Part shown: positions 12,358-23,781 of the stretch, piece by piece
How the letters are laid out: every line of letters begins with the position of its first letter
Position numbering within the stretch: the first letter of the stretch is position 1
Source: Rhypophila decipiens
Taxonomy: Eukaryota > Ascomycota > Sordariomycetes > Sordariales > Naviculisporaceae
NCBI GenBank assembly: GCA_033297075.1
Contig: MU858210.1
Location: 22,635 to 86,634 of the forward strand
Direction of reading: 5' to 3'
Length of the DNA stretch: 64,000 bases
The notes under the pieces: generated by a model
Told to the model about the DNA's origin: nothing
Databases searched by the model: none
Seen by the model: only the letters and a program-made list of their open reading frames with translations
Made by a program: the position numbers and the translations under genes

Positions 12358-13792
12358 CAACACTAAATCCCTTTTCTTTTTTTCCCTCGGGCGGTCGGCA
12401 TTATTGGCATTTTTTTTGTAATGATACCAGTCTTCTGACCACCAACTCATGAACGCTCGCTGCATCACCACGGTTTTTGTTGTTTCCTTGTTTCGGGTTT
12501 GGGGATACACAGCACCAAACCATCATCCGCTCTCTTGGCAACACCGTCGATCGATTTCCTTGATGATACCAAATTTCACAAGCTCGCGCTACACTCGCTA
12601 CCTACTCCTGGAATTTTATTTGGTCAACAAAGGGGGGGCAACATTTCTAGAAGGGGGTCGCGTTGGCTTTTTCGCTTGTCGGTTTGGTTTGGTCTTTTTG
12701 CATTTTTGGTCATGTTTACTTACGACGTTACGAATCCCTTGCCTTGCTTTGCTGCTTCTTGATGGTTGAACAATGGATCTGCTTGGCATGGAATGGCAGC
12801 AATGAACGCAAGGTTTGGATGATTGATACCAGCCTACTCGGGTGACGGGACTCTCTTGTTTCCTTTGTGGGTTATATTATGACGGATTGGTATGGATGGT
12901 TGGTTTTGCTTTTTGGACATGGCCGGATGGATGCTTTTCACGGGAAACAAGGAACGAATCTAGACGAACTTAATGAGCAACGAAAGGGAACTTGAAGCCG
13001 GGGAGCAACCTGCCTGACCAGATACCATCATCTTTTATCCGAATACCATCTCTTCTCGTTTGAGCACCACCACCACAGCTGCTTCCTTTGCCCTTTCGTT
13101 TCTTGTTTGTCTTTATTGCCTTGTTTAACTGCTTGTTTTCCTGATATTGTTTTGACAGATTAGCTTGACGGCTGTCATGTCGTCGGCTTGATACCCTCTC
13201 TTTTCGCTCATCCCTCTCCTCTCAATCCTGTTCTTTCGGTGGATGCCACGGTGACCCTTTTGCTTCGTTGACACGGCGATGACTAATAATGCCTACCACT
13301 CACTCTCACTTTCGGATGTCTTTCAGGGGCTGGCTGGAGTTTCTTGAGGCTGTTTTCACTTTTAGGTCACAGCTTGGGGAGTTTGGTTAGCAAGATAGTT
13401 TATAGATGGGAAATGACAAACTATCATGTTTGGTACCTCAATTGCTCTTTCGATGTTGATACTGTCTTGATAGTGAATAAATTGATATTGAATTTTGTTT
13501 GCCCATATATCCCATTTCGGGTCCTAAAAGGCTCCCTTATTTTCATCACACACCGAATATTCCAACTAGACCGCCAATGCAAGAAACAAAAGACAAGACG
13601 GCAAATACAGCATATCAGATCACCACCAGATCGGACGAGAAGGATTGTCTCCAATCCCGAGACTAGGAAACTTAAAGACCAAAGGAAAATGGGACAGAAT
13701 TAAAAGATGTACTTGCATCATCTCTCCTCAACTGAACCGTAATATCCGAGATCAGCCATCTAGCACCATAGGGGCGCGACATCATCAGTGAG
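12358..13792. other. 3' flanks of two convergent genes
   Basis: T-rich sequence after the zinc-finger stop (for example tttttttt near 12409) is probably its 3'UTR. The rest separates it from the convergent membrane-protein gene that ends at 13793. No gene or repeat was recognised. Confidence 0.45.
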
Positions 13793-15565
13793 CTATATAT
13801 CCAACATGCTCCGAACCTGCTGCTGCGGCTGGTTGGTAAGCGTGGTCTCGGTGTTGACACTGACGCTCCTCTGCTCCGACGTGGACCTTGCATCTCCCAG
13901 GGGCAACACCTGCCGCCCCCGCTCTTCGTACGGGGGCGGCGGCTGGGCGGGGATGGGCCCATCCATCATCAGCTCGGCATGTCTTCTGGCCGCTGCATCC
14001 GGCCCCTCGTTCTGCCCCGGGAACAACACCCCGGAAACAGGCTCCATGGTGCGCTCCTCTCGTCGCGCATCAGACCTGGCCCCTGAAAGGTTTCCAGCCG
14101 AGACAGGGCTGGGCAGAGACTGTTCTGGGATTGGGCCCATTTCTACCGAGTTTGCGGGGGCAGCTTCCACATCCGGGTTCCGGTCGAGGACAGCCTGCTC
14201 GGGGTTCTGGGTCGTCGGTTTTCTACCACCCACCTCGCGCACGTTGCGGGCAATAATGTCCCGCATGCTCTCGCCCGGAAGGCCCTCCCTGTTGAGCCGG
14301 TTCCACCAGCCAGGCTTGTTCACTATACCCATCTCCTGGTTGAGGTTCCGCTCGCGGACGCGGCGCTGCCTCAGCAGTTCCTTGTCCTCGTTCGGATTAA
14401 AATACCCAAAGACGGACTGGATGACGACGATCAGCAAAGATGGCACGTACCCACCGACGTAGATGGCCACGTTCGACCCCTTCACCTTCATCGGGCTCCA
14501 GTCAAAATTCCAAGCCACAAGCTCCTGGAAAACAATGACTGCAAGTGCCAGGGGGAGGATGAGGAGAAACCGCCACGGTGCATAGCTGAAGAAGTGGATG
14601 GCACGATGGGCGATGCTGCGGTCCCTGGCGCGGTAATGCTTGATCGAATGCCAGAGGGAGTAGACGCTGAGTAGCCAGGCGACCAGCTGGCAGAAGGGCG
14701 CAGCTTTGAACCGACCGTCGGTTGCGCTAGGCCTCGCGACCGACTCCGTCTGTTCGGGAAAGCGCTGGAACTGGATGTTCTCCCAGTTCCGGGGGATGAT
14801 CAAGAAAAAGGCCTGGTTGAACGACGTTAGCAGTCAATTTCAGTGCGCGTACTGCACGAGACATGGCTTGGAGAAGGGCTGTCGTACCAACCACATCCAA
14901 AGATAGGCCAGCAGGGGCAGATAGAACTCGACCTTGGACCGCCTGTCATCCTGCCGCAGCAGAAAAGGGTCGGGGTCGATGAACTGTCTCTCCATCCAGC
15001 TACCCCAGTGTCTCACAGCCTCCCAGACCAGTGCGATGGTTCCGACCTGCATCAGGTACCAGAAGAACGAGGTCAGCACGAGGGGCAGCTCGGGCATGTA
15101 ATAGCGGTCAACATCGACACCTGTGATCAATGCGATCATAGCGCAAGCACACGTGAAGGACCCCCAGTACCATTGCCATCTCCTCCCAATAGGATAGAAG
15201 CGCTTTTCGCCTGGTAGATAGAGCTTGCCGTGCTTGGCGAGGCTGAGGACATTGCAGACGAGGGCGACGCCGAAAATAACAGCGAAGCCAACACCAATGC
15301 CCGCGCGTGCCTCGATGTGCTTGACAGGCGCCCAACACCATGTCACGTTGACAAAGGTTCCGTTGTCGAGCACCGCTGCTGGCTGATACGGAGCGAATGC
15401 GAGGGCACACCAGACGGTGCCGTTGGACAGTGTGCCGTTGGAGTAGAGCGTGTAGTTCCAATGGTCGAGCGTTGTCTTGTTGAGGTGGACATCGCCGAAG
15501 ACGGTGTCGCTGCTATTGTCGCCGCCGGGGAATGCGACAATGTCGCGAGGCTCGAGGAATGACAT
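13793..15565 (-). CDS. Multi-pass fungal membrane protein, probably DUF2434 family
   Basis: Two exons (15565-14888, 14812-13793) encode 565 aa. The intron is GTACGA...TGCTAAC...CAACCAG, phase 0. The first ~85 residues have no hydrophobic helix but carry about seven N-x-S/T sequons (such as NKT, NYT, NGT, NVT), suggesting a luminal or extracellular glycosylated head. About seven hydrophobic helices follow, including GVGFAVIFGVALVCNVLSL, a segment with WYWGSFTCACAMIALITG, and one ending in LPLLAYLWMWLAFFLII. A Gln/Arg/Pro-rich cytosolic tail of about 200 aa ends the protein. Topology and the WYWGSF region recall the fungal DUF2434 family, of unknown function. It is divergent from COG5, with 886 bp between the two starts. 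The ATG at 15565 is used because upstream in-frame codons lack an ATG. Confidence 0.8.
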
Positions 15566-16451
15566 GGTCGTGCGTATCGTGTGCGGTCGGACAGTCGGAC
15601 GAGAAGGGCGTGGGATCAAAGTTGTTCGATATCAGCGACCGCAAAGTTTGCGGATAGCTCGGACCGAATAGATCGCGGCAAGAATGGGACCGACGCGTCA
15701 ACCGATTGATCAGGACATGGCTCTGGTGGGACGTTGAGCCGGTTCGAGGTTAGGCAACTCGAACTGGTTTCGGGATTGGCGATCTGAACGTGAGCAATCG
15801 ACAGAAATGATCGGGTTTGAGCTCTTGGCTTGCCCTCTGATGAGGATCCATTCACGGAAATGGGATATGGATCAATGGACACGACCGACCAGGAAGCTGC
15901 CGGGGCGTTGTTAATCACTCAAAAAAGTGGAAACCAACGCTGAAAACAGCCAAGGGAGCAGGCGACTTGGGTGGCTTGGTAACGGAACATGCCCCGCAGT
16001 TTGCAAAAGAAGATCGGAGCTGGAGGCTGGAATTGTCTGGATTGACAAAAGAGAGCTCCATGCGTTTAGCTTGCTCGAGTTAATATTAATGAGGAGACCA
16101 TATCAAATTCAACGCAATGTCTTTAACAGTTTGTCGTGCAACCGAGTCGACCGAGGGACCGAGATGGGTACAGCATCCAATTGAAATGACCTCATTGCCG
16201 ACCTCGACTCGCTAACCTGCGGGGCACAAATGCAGCATTCCCACTGGACCCGACAGCACAGGGGCGCCCTGCCACCAGTGCAGGTGTGGCTGCCCTTCCC
16301 GGTCGGAGCTAAAATGAAGGTGTCCACCAGCTGGAACCTTGTCGGCCACGACAGCTGTCCACTGCGGCCCTGTCTGACCTCCAGCGATGGCTTCCACGAA
16401 TAACTGGCGACGGGCAGGCAACGGCCTCCTCTCCATCCCGAGCCCTCCACC
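15566..16451. promoter_or_regulatory. Shared divergent promoter (membrane protein / COG5)
   Basis: An 886-bp interval lies between two start codons pointing outward. It must hold both promoters and leaders. No TATA box close to either gene stood out, and no recognisable operator-like repeat was seen. Confidence 0.5.
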
Positions 16452-17819
16452 ATGAGCGTTTCCAAAACCCGACCGACCGACGACGATGACCCGTCCTACA
16501 TTGACTACGAGGCCTTTCTAGACCCCAAATTCAGCCCAGCCGGCTTCGCCAACACTCTCGTTCTTGCGACCAACAATCCCAACGATGTCACACTCGACCT
16601 GTCGACCCCCTTGTCGCGAGTTCTCTTCGACATTCAAGAGATCGATTCGCACATTGACCAGCTGACCACTCGGTCGGCCATCCCTCTTCTCACCCACACG
16701 AAAGAGCAGAATGAAGCCAGCGGTCGGATCGTCGGCGAGATTGACACCCAGATCAAGGCGCTCAACGACAGCTACAAGCAGCTCGAAAAGGAGGTGATAC
16801 AGAAACATGCCGAGGCGGAGGAGGTGCGCCAGGTGGCTACGCGATTATGGGAGACACTGAGCCTGGGAAGAGCAGTCGGTCGGTGTCTGCAATTGGGTCG
16901 CCAGCTCGAAATCCAAAGCGTCGAGTGCAAAGAGGACCACCGCGCCTTGGTTCGGTGTGCGCATACACTGCTGTCTCTGCGCGAACTCTTTTCGTCGGCC
17001 ACTACACCCGGGTCAGAAGGCTTTGGTCTCCACAAGGTCAACACGGTGCGCACCCTCCGCGAGAGCATTGTCGAGCCGATTGAACGGTCGGTCCGCGAAG
17101 CAGCCGAGCGCATCATTCGAGAATTCTCCATGGGGTCTGCGACTTTTGCACAGGCCGAGGAGACCAAGGCGAGAACAGTTTCCGCCCTCACGACTTTGTA
17201 CCTCATTTCGCCGACCAATCTTGCCAAGGGCGAGAAGTGGACGCCGTCGTTTATGATCCAAGCGCTGGAGGTCTACATCCGGTCTGCCCTCCAGAGCAGC
17301 ATTGCCGGTCTATCACGGGCGCTTGCCGCGCTCCCCGGGCTAGAAAAGACGCTGGGCGAAGTGAGCGCGAGATGCCAGAACCTCGTTGCGCTCGAGGCCG
17401 TGCTGGATCAGACCAAGACACCCCCTCATCCGCTCTTGTCGGGGCCAGCGGCACCGAAGCCCACGAGCATGCTGCAGCCCCTGCTCGCCTGTTTGGAGAC
17501 AGGCTCCTTGGCCAGCTACTTTTGGCGCACCATGGCAGGCAGTCTGGGCTCACGCGTGCAGGAGATTGTGGGCAAGGGCGGTGTATCTGCCCGGACGCTG
17601 CGCACAAACAAGCAAAAGGTCGGAGATCTGATCAGGGAGTGTATTATCCGAGGCAGCCAACCGCCCAGTTCTCTGGGTGTGGGCGTCGGAGCCGGAGGAC
17701 AGAGAGGAAAGATGGTCACCAAGGGAGGCAAGAACCCCGAGGCCGATCATGTCAGCAAGGTCTGGGAACGCGAGATTGCCGTCATGGTTGGCAGTGTGGT
17801 CAACAACGCGGGCAACTGA
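16452..17819 (+). CDS. cog5: Conserved oligomeric Golgi complex subunit 5 (COG5)
   Basis: A single-exon frame of 455 aa with a good start context (CACCATGAGC). The N-terminus, with YIDYEAFLDPKFSPAGFANT and then DLSTPLSRVLFDIQEIDSHI, is the Cog5 N-terminal signature as I know it. It is followed by a long amphipathic coiled-coil region (about residues 95-140, IDTQIKALNDSYKQLEKEV) and alpha-helical repeats through the C-terminus. COG5 belongs to the lobe-B half of the COG tethering complex, which captures retrograde vesicles at the Golgi and so maintains glycosyltransferase recycling. The length matches short fungal Cog5 proteins. A Gly-rich loop near residues 402-413 is unremarkable. Its expression is presumably constitutive; nothing regulatory is visible beyond the shared divergent promoter. 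Confidence 0.9.
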   Translation: MSVSKTRPTDDDDPSYIDYEAFLDPKFSPAGFANTLVLATNNPNDVTLDLSTPLSRVLFDIQEIDSHIDQLTTRSAIPLLTHTKEQNEASGRIVGEIDTQIKALNDSYKQLEKEVIQKHAEAEEVRQVATRLWETLSLGRAVGRCLQLGRQLEIQSVECKEDHRALVRCAHTLLSLRELFSSATTPGSEGFGLHKVNTVRTLRESIVEPIERSVREAAERIIREFSMGSATFAQAEETKARTVSALTTLYLISPTNLAKGEKWTPSFMIQALEVYIRSALQSSIAGLSRALAALPGLEKTLGEVSARCQNLVALEAVLDQTKTPPHPLLSGPAAPKPTSMLQPLLACLETGSLASYFWRTMAGSLGSRVQEIVGKGGVSARTLRTNKQKVGDLIRECIIRGSQPPSSLGVGVGAGGQRGKMVTKGGKNPEADHVSKVWEREIAVMVGSVVNNAGN

Positions 17820-19223
17820 GTCTATTTATGGTTATAGAAAATATTTGCACTGAAATCCATCTTTTTGGCTGATGTCCACTTTGCTGTTTCTCTGGAGATC
17901 ATCCGCCAGCCAAGTAAACAACCAGAAATAGTGGTAAAGGAAACAGCATTTGTAACCCTCCGGTCTCGACTTGGAAATCTAGCTGCGCTTTGCAGGCTGC
18001 CGAGTGAATCATGCTGGCCGGAGCTAGATTCCATTGCGCCGAGTTTCGTTTCTACATTGATTCATCTCTGGGACAAACATCTAGAAGGCGCAAGCTGGTC
18101 TATGCTGTGACTCGTCACTCATTACCTGAGGGTCATGGTCTCTTCATCGTTCATCTCCTATGTGATAGGCGCTCAATAACAGATGCACAACTCGACACGA
18201 TTCTCGTGTTTCTTTCTCAGCAGGATCACGGCACGACTAAATATATTTCCTTGCAGTAATTACCACGTCTTGCTTCGTGCTGGCTGGCTCAGATTGACAC
18301 TTCTCCCTACCCCTTTTTGGCCGGTGGTTTAATTCTTCACCGCCTCATATTCATCAACACAGACGCCTTGGACCGAAATCAACACGCGTTGCCGCATCTC
18401 TGAAAGCTCCTCGGCTGTCAATTTAAATGCGTCGGATAAGACGTCACATGGGCTCACTGGGATAAATAAACACCTACTATGAGATAAATAAATACATAGC
18501 AACATGCTTCAGGGCCGGTCTCTCATCTCATCTGGAGAAACATGCCATATTCCTCAAGGTGCTTATCTCATCTCTTGCCCTGACATTTTCCCCTCGCCGT
18601 TCTTAGGGGCTCCTGGCTCTCCCAAGTCCGCCTCGTGAATCATACGAGCTCCCATATCATATCTCAAAGGACAAATCGTCCATGAATCAGGGAAGCTGCA
18701 AATCGGAAACTCCACGACCGCCAAACGCAGTCAGAGGTCTGGAATTCCCCAAATTCTTTCACACCGGTCCCGTTCCTTCTCGTTCCTATCCACGTCCGAT
18801 CTTGTGATTACACATTCCTAAGCTATTAACATGGTTCCTTTTGTCCCAAGCAGTCTCTTCTTGAACAGACAGTCACAGCACGCCGATTCCACACACATGT
18901 GACTGCACCTTCAACCGCCGATCTAGGCCCGATCAACTTTCGAAACACGCCTTATTTTTCTCACCCAACGGCTACCACAGCTTCCTCCACGACCTTGAAC
19001 CCGACACCCTGACACCTTTTCGATTTCACAGCACCAGCCACATCAGCTCCTTACAAGGGCTTGGAGCAGACACAATTACGCATCCGAGATTTCACAGCAA
19101 CCTTGTACCATCCTATTGCACCACATCTTTCTTCCCACAACAACCATCCCTCTTTCAACATCCAAATACAGGTGTTCCCAAATCCAACCAGTCCACCTCG
19201 TAATTCACGGACAGACTGGAAAG
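17820..19223. other. Intergenic region and promoter of the BTB gene
   Basis: COG5 3' flank followed by about 1.2 kb with no supported gene. From about 18840 the sequence becomes C/T/A-rich with CACA/ACC runs, typical of a fungal promoter and leader. No clear TATA box was found within 150 bp of the BTB start. Confidence 0.4.
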
Positions 19224-21016
19224 ATGTCGTGCCCCAGTGCCAACCCGCCCCCCGACCCCAAGACGACCAGCCAGACCACTGACATGTGGCCCGTCCCGGC
19301 TGTCCCGGCTGTCCCGGCTGTCCCCGGGCCGATCTCTCCTAGTGCCCGCTCCTCTGCTCCGTCTCCGGGCATCAACCAAGGTGAATAGCTTGTCCTTGTC
19401 CGGTTGCTTTTTTAAAATTAACCTTTATGATAGGTCCTGCCGCTGCCGATCCCGTTACTCCAGGCAAGACTCCAGGCAAGACTCCAGCCAAGGGTCCTGC
19501 TAAAGGTCCTGCTAAGAATCCCGCCAACAGCCCTGTCAAAAAGCCCATCCTAGCTCCCAAGGCTGGCAGCAATGCTCAGTCCCCTGCTAAAAAGCACAAA
19601 CCAGCTGCTCCATCCGGTGCCACACGTCCTGCCCCGGCTGGGAACAATGGTCCGCCAGCCAAGAAGCAAAAGGTGGCAGCACCCAAGCCGAACCTGCCAC
19701 CCCCGGCCGCCAAGAAGCCGCCCACTCCCCTGAACAGGGGCAACAACAACAAAAAGGCTACTCCTGCCATAACCCCTGCCCCGACTCCCCGTCCACGGGG
19801 ACGTCCTCGCAAAGATGGAGGAGATCCTGTCAGCCGCCATACCATCAGAGCTGAGTCCGTGCATCCCGGCGTCAAGCCCGAGCACTCCCCAGCCCCTGCT
19901 GGCGGGCGTCGTGCCAAGAAGGCCTCCAGCCAGCCTGCGGTGCCCTGGACTGTTGCTCCCGCCGAGGCTCGCAAGGTCCTGTCGGATGATACCAGCCTGT
20001 TGGAGAATGCCATGTTTGCAGATGCAACGATTGTGTGCCTCAAGGACAAATGGGCTGTGCATAAGACAGTGCTGTGCACTCGGTCCAAGTGGTTCCTCAG
20101 AGCCTTTGAGGGCGACCACGAGGTCTGTTTACCATTCCCATGATGCTATCTCTGGTGACATCTATACTGATTTATCATCACATCAGGATGGTCAACTCGG
20201 CATTGTCAACCTGCATTCCCAAACCAAGGAAGATGTCGAGACGCTGCTCAAGTTTATCTATTCTGGCAGTAAGTGTCCCTTTGTCCTGCCCTTACCCCCG
20301 TTTTCCGCACATTCAGTGCATGCTGATCTTCTTGCCATCAAGTGAAACTGGACCGGGAGAAGTTTAGCATCGACAAGGGCAGCTTTTCAGCCTACGCTCG
20401 TCTCTTCAAACTGGGCGAGACATTCGAGCTCAAGCCCCTTGCGGACGACGCCATGTCCCTCTTGGGACAATACTGCGACAAGAGACTGATGGAGCTCTGC
20501 AGCTACGATGTCGATCGTTCCGGCCGTGAAGGCGTTGTCGACCAGATTCGCGGCAGCCCCCAGCCCTTCATCGACGACCTTCTCCAAGCCATCAAGGATG
20601 CCTACGACGGAATCGAGCACTCGACCAGGCTCCAGGCCATCTTCGTCTCCTTTGTCTGGGCCGGCCGTGATCGACTCTTTAAAGAGAAGGAGCTCCCGGC
20701 CTTTGTCGACGTGTGCCCTCGCTTCGGGACCGACATGTTCAAGCTCATGCTGGGCCACAATCCTAGCAAATGGTTCCCGTCGGCCAACCTCGCTCGCGCC
20801 ATGTGCGCTGAGCTCGACCACAAACGCAAGACCCAGCACCCCGACCGCTGCGAGGGCTGTAATGACGTCTTCGACGAGGACAGGGTTCGCAAGGCCATGT
20901 ATAACCCTTTCAGTGTTGCCGTCCGTGCCGGTGCCTGGTGCTCAACCTGTGTCAACAAGCCCGCCGACGCCCCTCTGTGGCGGCGCATGCGTGCCGAGGA
21001 AGAGTTTGAGGAGTAG
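19224..21016 (+). CDS. BTB/POZ-domain protein with AT-hook and basic low-complexity N-terminus
   Basis: Four exons (19224-19380, 19434-20122, 20187-20268, 20343-21016) give 533 aa, and all phases fit. Intron 1 has a weak donor (GTGAAT). Residues ~20-45 contain a (Pro-Ala-Val)n run from a 9-bp DNA repeat. Residues 57-150 are Pro/Ala/Lys-rich with KTPGK/KGPAK repeats and NLS-like PAKKQKVA. Residues 171-180 (PRPRGRPRKD) form a classic AT-hook, which binds the minor groove of AT-rich DNA. The BTB core follows from about 245 (FADATIVCLKDKWAVHKTVL...LLKFIYSG), with the usual D-x-x-[IV] and H-K-x-x-L elements. The C-terminus is helical and ends with a Cys-rich patch (CEGCNDVF...WCSTCVNKP, four Cys). 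The AT-hook suggests a nuclear chromatin role rather than only Cullin-3 adaptor work; this is inference. It converges on the aldo/keto reductase gene. Confidence 0.85.
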
Positions 21017-21070
21017 ACTGGTGGGCTCATAGGCATGTATTATAGGCATTAAATGCGTTGCTTTTTCTTT

Positions 21071-21401
21071 GCGGATGGGCATCGTGACGAGGAGGGACGC
21101 CTTGTGTTTTCTTATCGGATGGGTACTTTGACGACGAGCGACACCTTATTTGTTTGAACTAAACGCCTTATGGGATCTGATACAAGGCCTTTATGGGAAT
21201 AATGCGATGGGTTATTTGTTTTCTTTCAACGTGTTGATTTCTACGAGACAAGGCATTATACGAGATATTGCGGTGGCTTTGTTATTTATTATCAAAGCGT
21301 CGATTTGTCGGAAAGCAGGCGTTGCATGAACGTTACGATGGGCTACTTATTTTTGTTAAAGGCGTTGATTATCCGTTGATAGGGAATTATAGAGTATTTC
21401 A
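21071..21401 (+). repeat. Degenerate 66-bp tandem repeat, about five copies
   Basis: Units begin near 21071, 21138, 21204, 21270 and 21336, an exact 66-bp step between the last four. Each opens with a version of GCGATGGG (GCGACACC, GCGATGGG, GCGGTGGC, CGATGGGC) followed by TTATTTGTTTTC- and AACG(T/C)GTTGAT-like blocks. Copies are strongly diverged. It lies directly 3' of the BTB gene, probably in its 3'UTR or just beyond. The 66-bp unit equals 22 codons, but the frame is interrupted. Confidence 0.6.
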
Positions 21402-22135
21402 TCCTGCTTGGAGCATGACGACGTTTGCCTACCATTAGATTCGATGTGTTGGATGTTGAGATCTATTTCGTCTAAAGGGACATCCACTGAGCATGATCAA
21501 GGCAGAGATTAACAGATTGCAATCATCGTTGGCTAGTCTGACATGGCCTTATTGTCAGTAAAGGACACGGTGCCAGTGGTTAACGGCTGCCACATGGCCA
21601 TCTGACATGATCAACTTGGAAATATCCAGGATTCACCAGTGCAATACATCAGATCATACCTATGCGTTTCGTGGTAGATGCTTGATCTTAAAGGGGCGAC
21701 TGGACAAGCATAACAACCCCAGGTGTACGTGCAAAGTAAACGCGGCTGGACCCAGAAACGGCGGAAAGGGGTGTAAACAAACCAGAGAATGTACAATGCC
21801 AGCAAGTCAGGGATCGACCAAACCCAAAACTCAATACCGACTGCCAGACTTGCCATCTCAACTTGAAGCTTATATGGATCATCGGGCTTCGAAAGACGAA
21901 GCATCATGCAGATCTCAGTTGGCTAACTAAAATCGAGACCAGCTCATCTTGCCAAGGCGGCAGCCTTCCATAATGGCAACTTTGTGGATTGATGCTTCTC
22001 AGAGGCATTTTGATTTGCAGGGTCTCTAAGTTCTACAGACGAATTAAGTTGTTTAGGGGCTGGTCAAGAGGAAATAAAGGTTGAATCTAATCTAGGAGCA
22101 CCACCACAAACACATCCACCAACTTCCCCCGTCAT
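21402..22135. other. Intergenic between convergent genes
   Basis: Nothing beyond chance frames (107 codons plus, 98 codons minus, mutually antisense). It probably contains the 3' ends of both convergent transcripts. Confidence 0.45.
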
Positions 22136-23313
22136 CTAGCATCTCTTCCCAAACAGCTCCTTGACTGTATCGTACTGGTACTCGAGGTCAAAGGGTGAAT
22201 ATCCCGGCTCGATGGGCTTGGCAACCCGATACATGCGCTGCACGGCATCCAGGACTTCCGCCTCCAGCGGTCCTTTCTCGAGCGCGTCCAGATTCTGGTC
22301 CAGATGCTCCAGTTTGGAGACACCAATGACGATGCCATCGTTCCCGCCCTTCTCCTTGTCCATATTGAGCTTGGAGTGCCACCGCAGCCAACGGAGGGCG
22401 ACCTCCAACGGCGAAATGCCCACTTTGTCCGTCGTGCGCTTGAGCTCCTCCACCGCCCGGAAGTTCGCCTCCTTGAAATAAAGCGGGCGCACCATACCAC
22501 CCTGAAACTTGTCGCTGAATCTGCCCTCGGACGGCTTCTCTGCCGATTCGTCCAGCAGACTGGCATGGTACGTGCCCGTGAGGAAACCGGCGGCGAGGGG
22601 ACTGTAGACGAGGATATCGAGACCGTACCGTCGACAGGCGGGAATGAGCTCTGCCTCGATGGCTCGCTGCAGCACGTTGTAGTTTGCCTGGTAGACCTTG
22701 GGGCGTACCCAGCCGTTGTAGTGGCATGTCATGACAATCTCGGCGACCTCGAAGGCGGTGTAGTTGCTGAGTCCTAGCTGCCCGAATTTGCCAGCTTGGT
22801 GGAGCGTGTTGAGGGCCTCGAGGGCCGGGGCAAATGGGACGGAGCGATCCTATTCTCACTCGTCAGTCGGTTAAAAAGGCGGCGTTGACGACCAGTGCAT
22901 ACCGGTGCATGAAGATAGACAATCTGTGATGGAGACAGGCCAGTTAGTTATAATCCATGGCAAGGAAGCTGGTGGACACTTACATCAATGTAGTCGGTCC
23001 CCAGCTCCTGCAGGCTCGTCTCAAACAGCTGTGTGAGAACCTCGGGCTTGTGGATGCCGGGCGTGACGGGCCAGAACTTGGTGGCGATCGAGAAGCCCTT
23101 TTCCTTCCAGCCAGCTTGCCGGGTGAAGCGCTCCTGGGCACCTCCGCCGTACACTCGTCCAGTGTCCAGTTCATTGTATCCCCGGTTGCGGAATATGTCG
23201 AGGGCTGTCTTGAGATCCTCGAGCTTGGTCAGTCTCGCACCGGTGAACTCGTCCGGGGCAAAGCCCATCAGGCCGAGAACGATCCTTGGCTTCGCGATGT
23301 CGGGTTCAGGCAT
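22136..23313 (-). CDS. Aldo/keto reductase, AKR7-like (aflatoxin-aldehyde reductase type)
   Basis: Three exons (23313-22984, 22923-22903, 22849-22136) encode 354 aa. The middle exon is only 21 nt (IVYLHAP). The likely catalytic tetrad is visible: D50 and Y55 in LDTGRVYGGG, K79 in IATKFWP, and H115 in the micro-exon. The (beta/alpha)8 fold continues with GQLGLSNYTAFEVAEIVMTC, the VYQANYNVLQRAIEAELIPA region typical of AKR7/yakc-type enzymes, and YSPLAAGFLTGTY. The family reduces aldehydes and ketones with NADPH in the cytosol. The chosen ATG has a good context (CATCGCCATGCC); upstream in-frame codons lack an ATG. The gene lies tail-to-head with the 591-aa unknown gene and may share a pathway with it, but this enzyme type is also common as a detoxifier. 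Confidence 0.88.
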
Positions 23314-23781
23314 GGCGATGACTGGCTGGTAATTCTCGAATAGGTTGGTGGATAGATCTACATCATCTACTGAAGCTGTAAAAGGATTCAAGGCTGTTTG
23401 GTGAGTAGACTTACCGGAGGATCAGATGAATTGCGTAATGCTTTTGGATGAGAATCACATGTAACCTTTTTGAGGAGCGGAAGATGTTGACTCGGCGACT
23501 TTGCTTGCGACTTCCTCTCCAAGCCTCGAGGAACATGTTCACACGGCACCTTCCCACTCCGTCGACTGCGCACGTTATCCAAATCAGGTCCAACCGACAA
23601 CTGACACTGGAAAGAACGATCAATGCCAGAATACAAACGCAAGAGAACTCATTGTATTCATTAACTGATTTGTCTCATTATCTTCATCAGTAGACTCAAG
23701 TACCCGATGGAACTACTCCTCTTCGTCATCGCACTCAGAGTCCCAAAAAGAAAAAGGCATCGCGTCCAGCCCTTTCGCGTT
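23314..23781. other. Short intergenic promoter region of the reductase
   Basis: 468 bp between two minus-strand genes. It contains the reductase promoter and the 3' flank of the upstream gene. No motif could be assigned. Confidence 0.4.
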
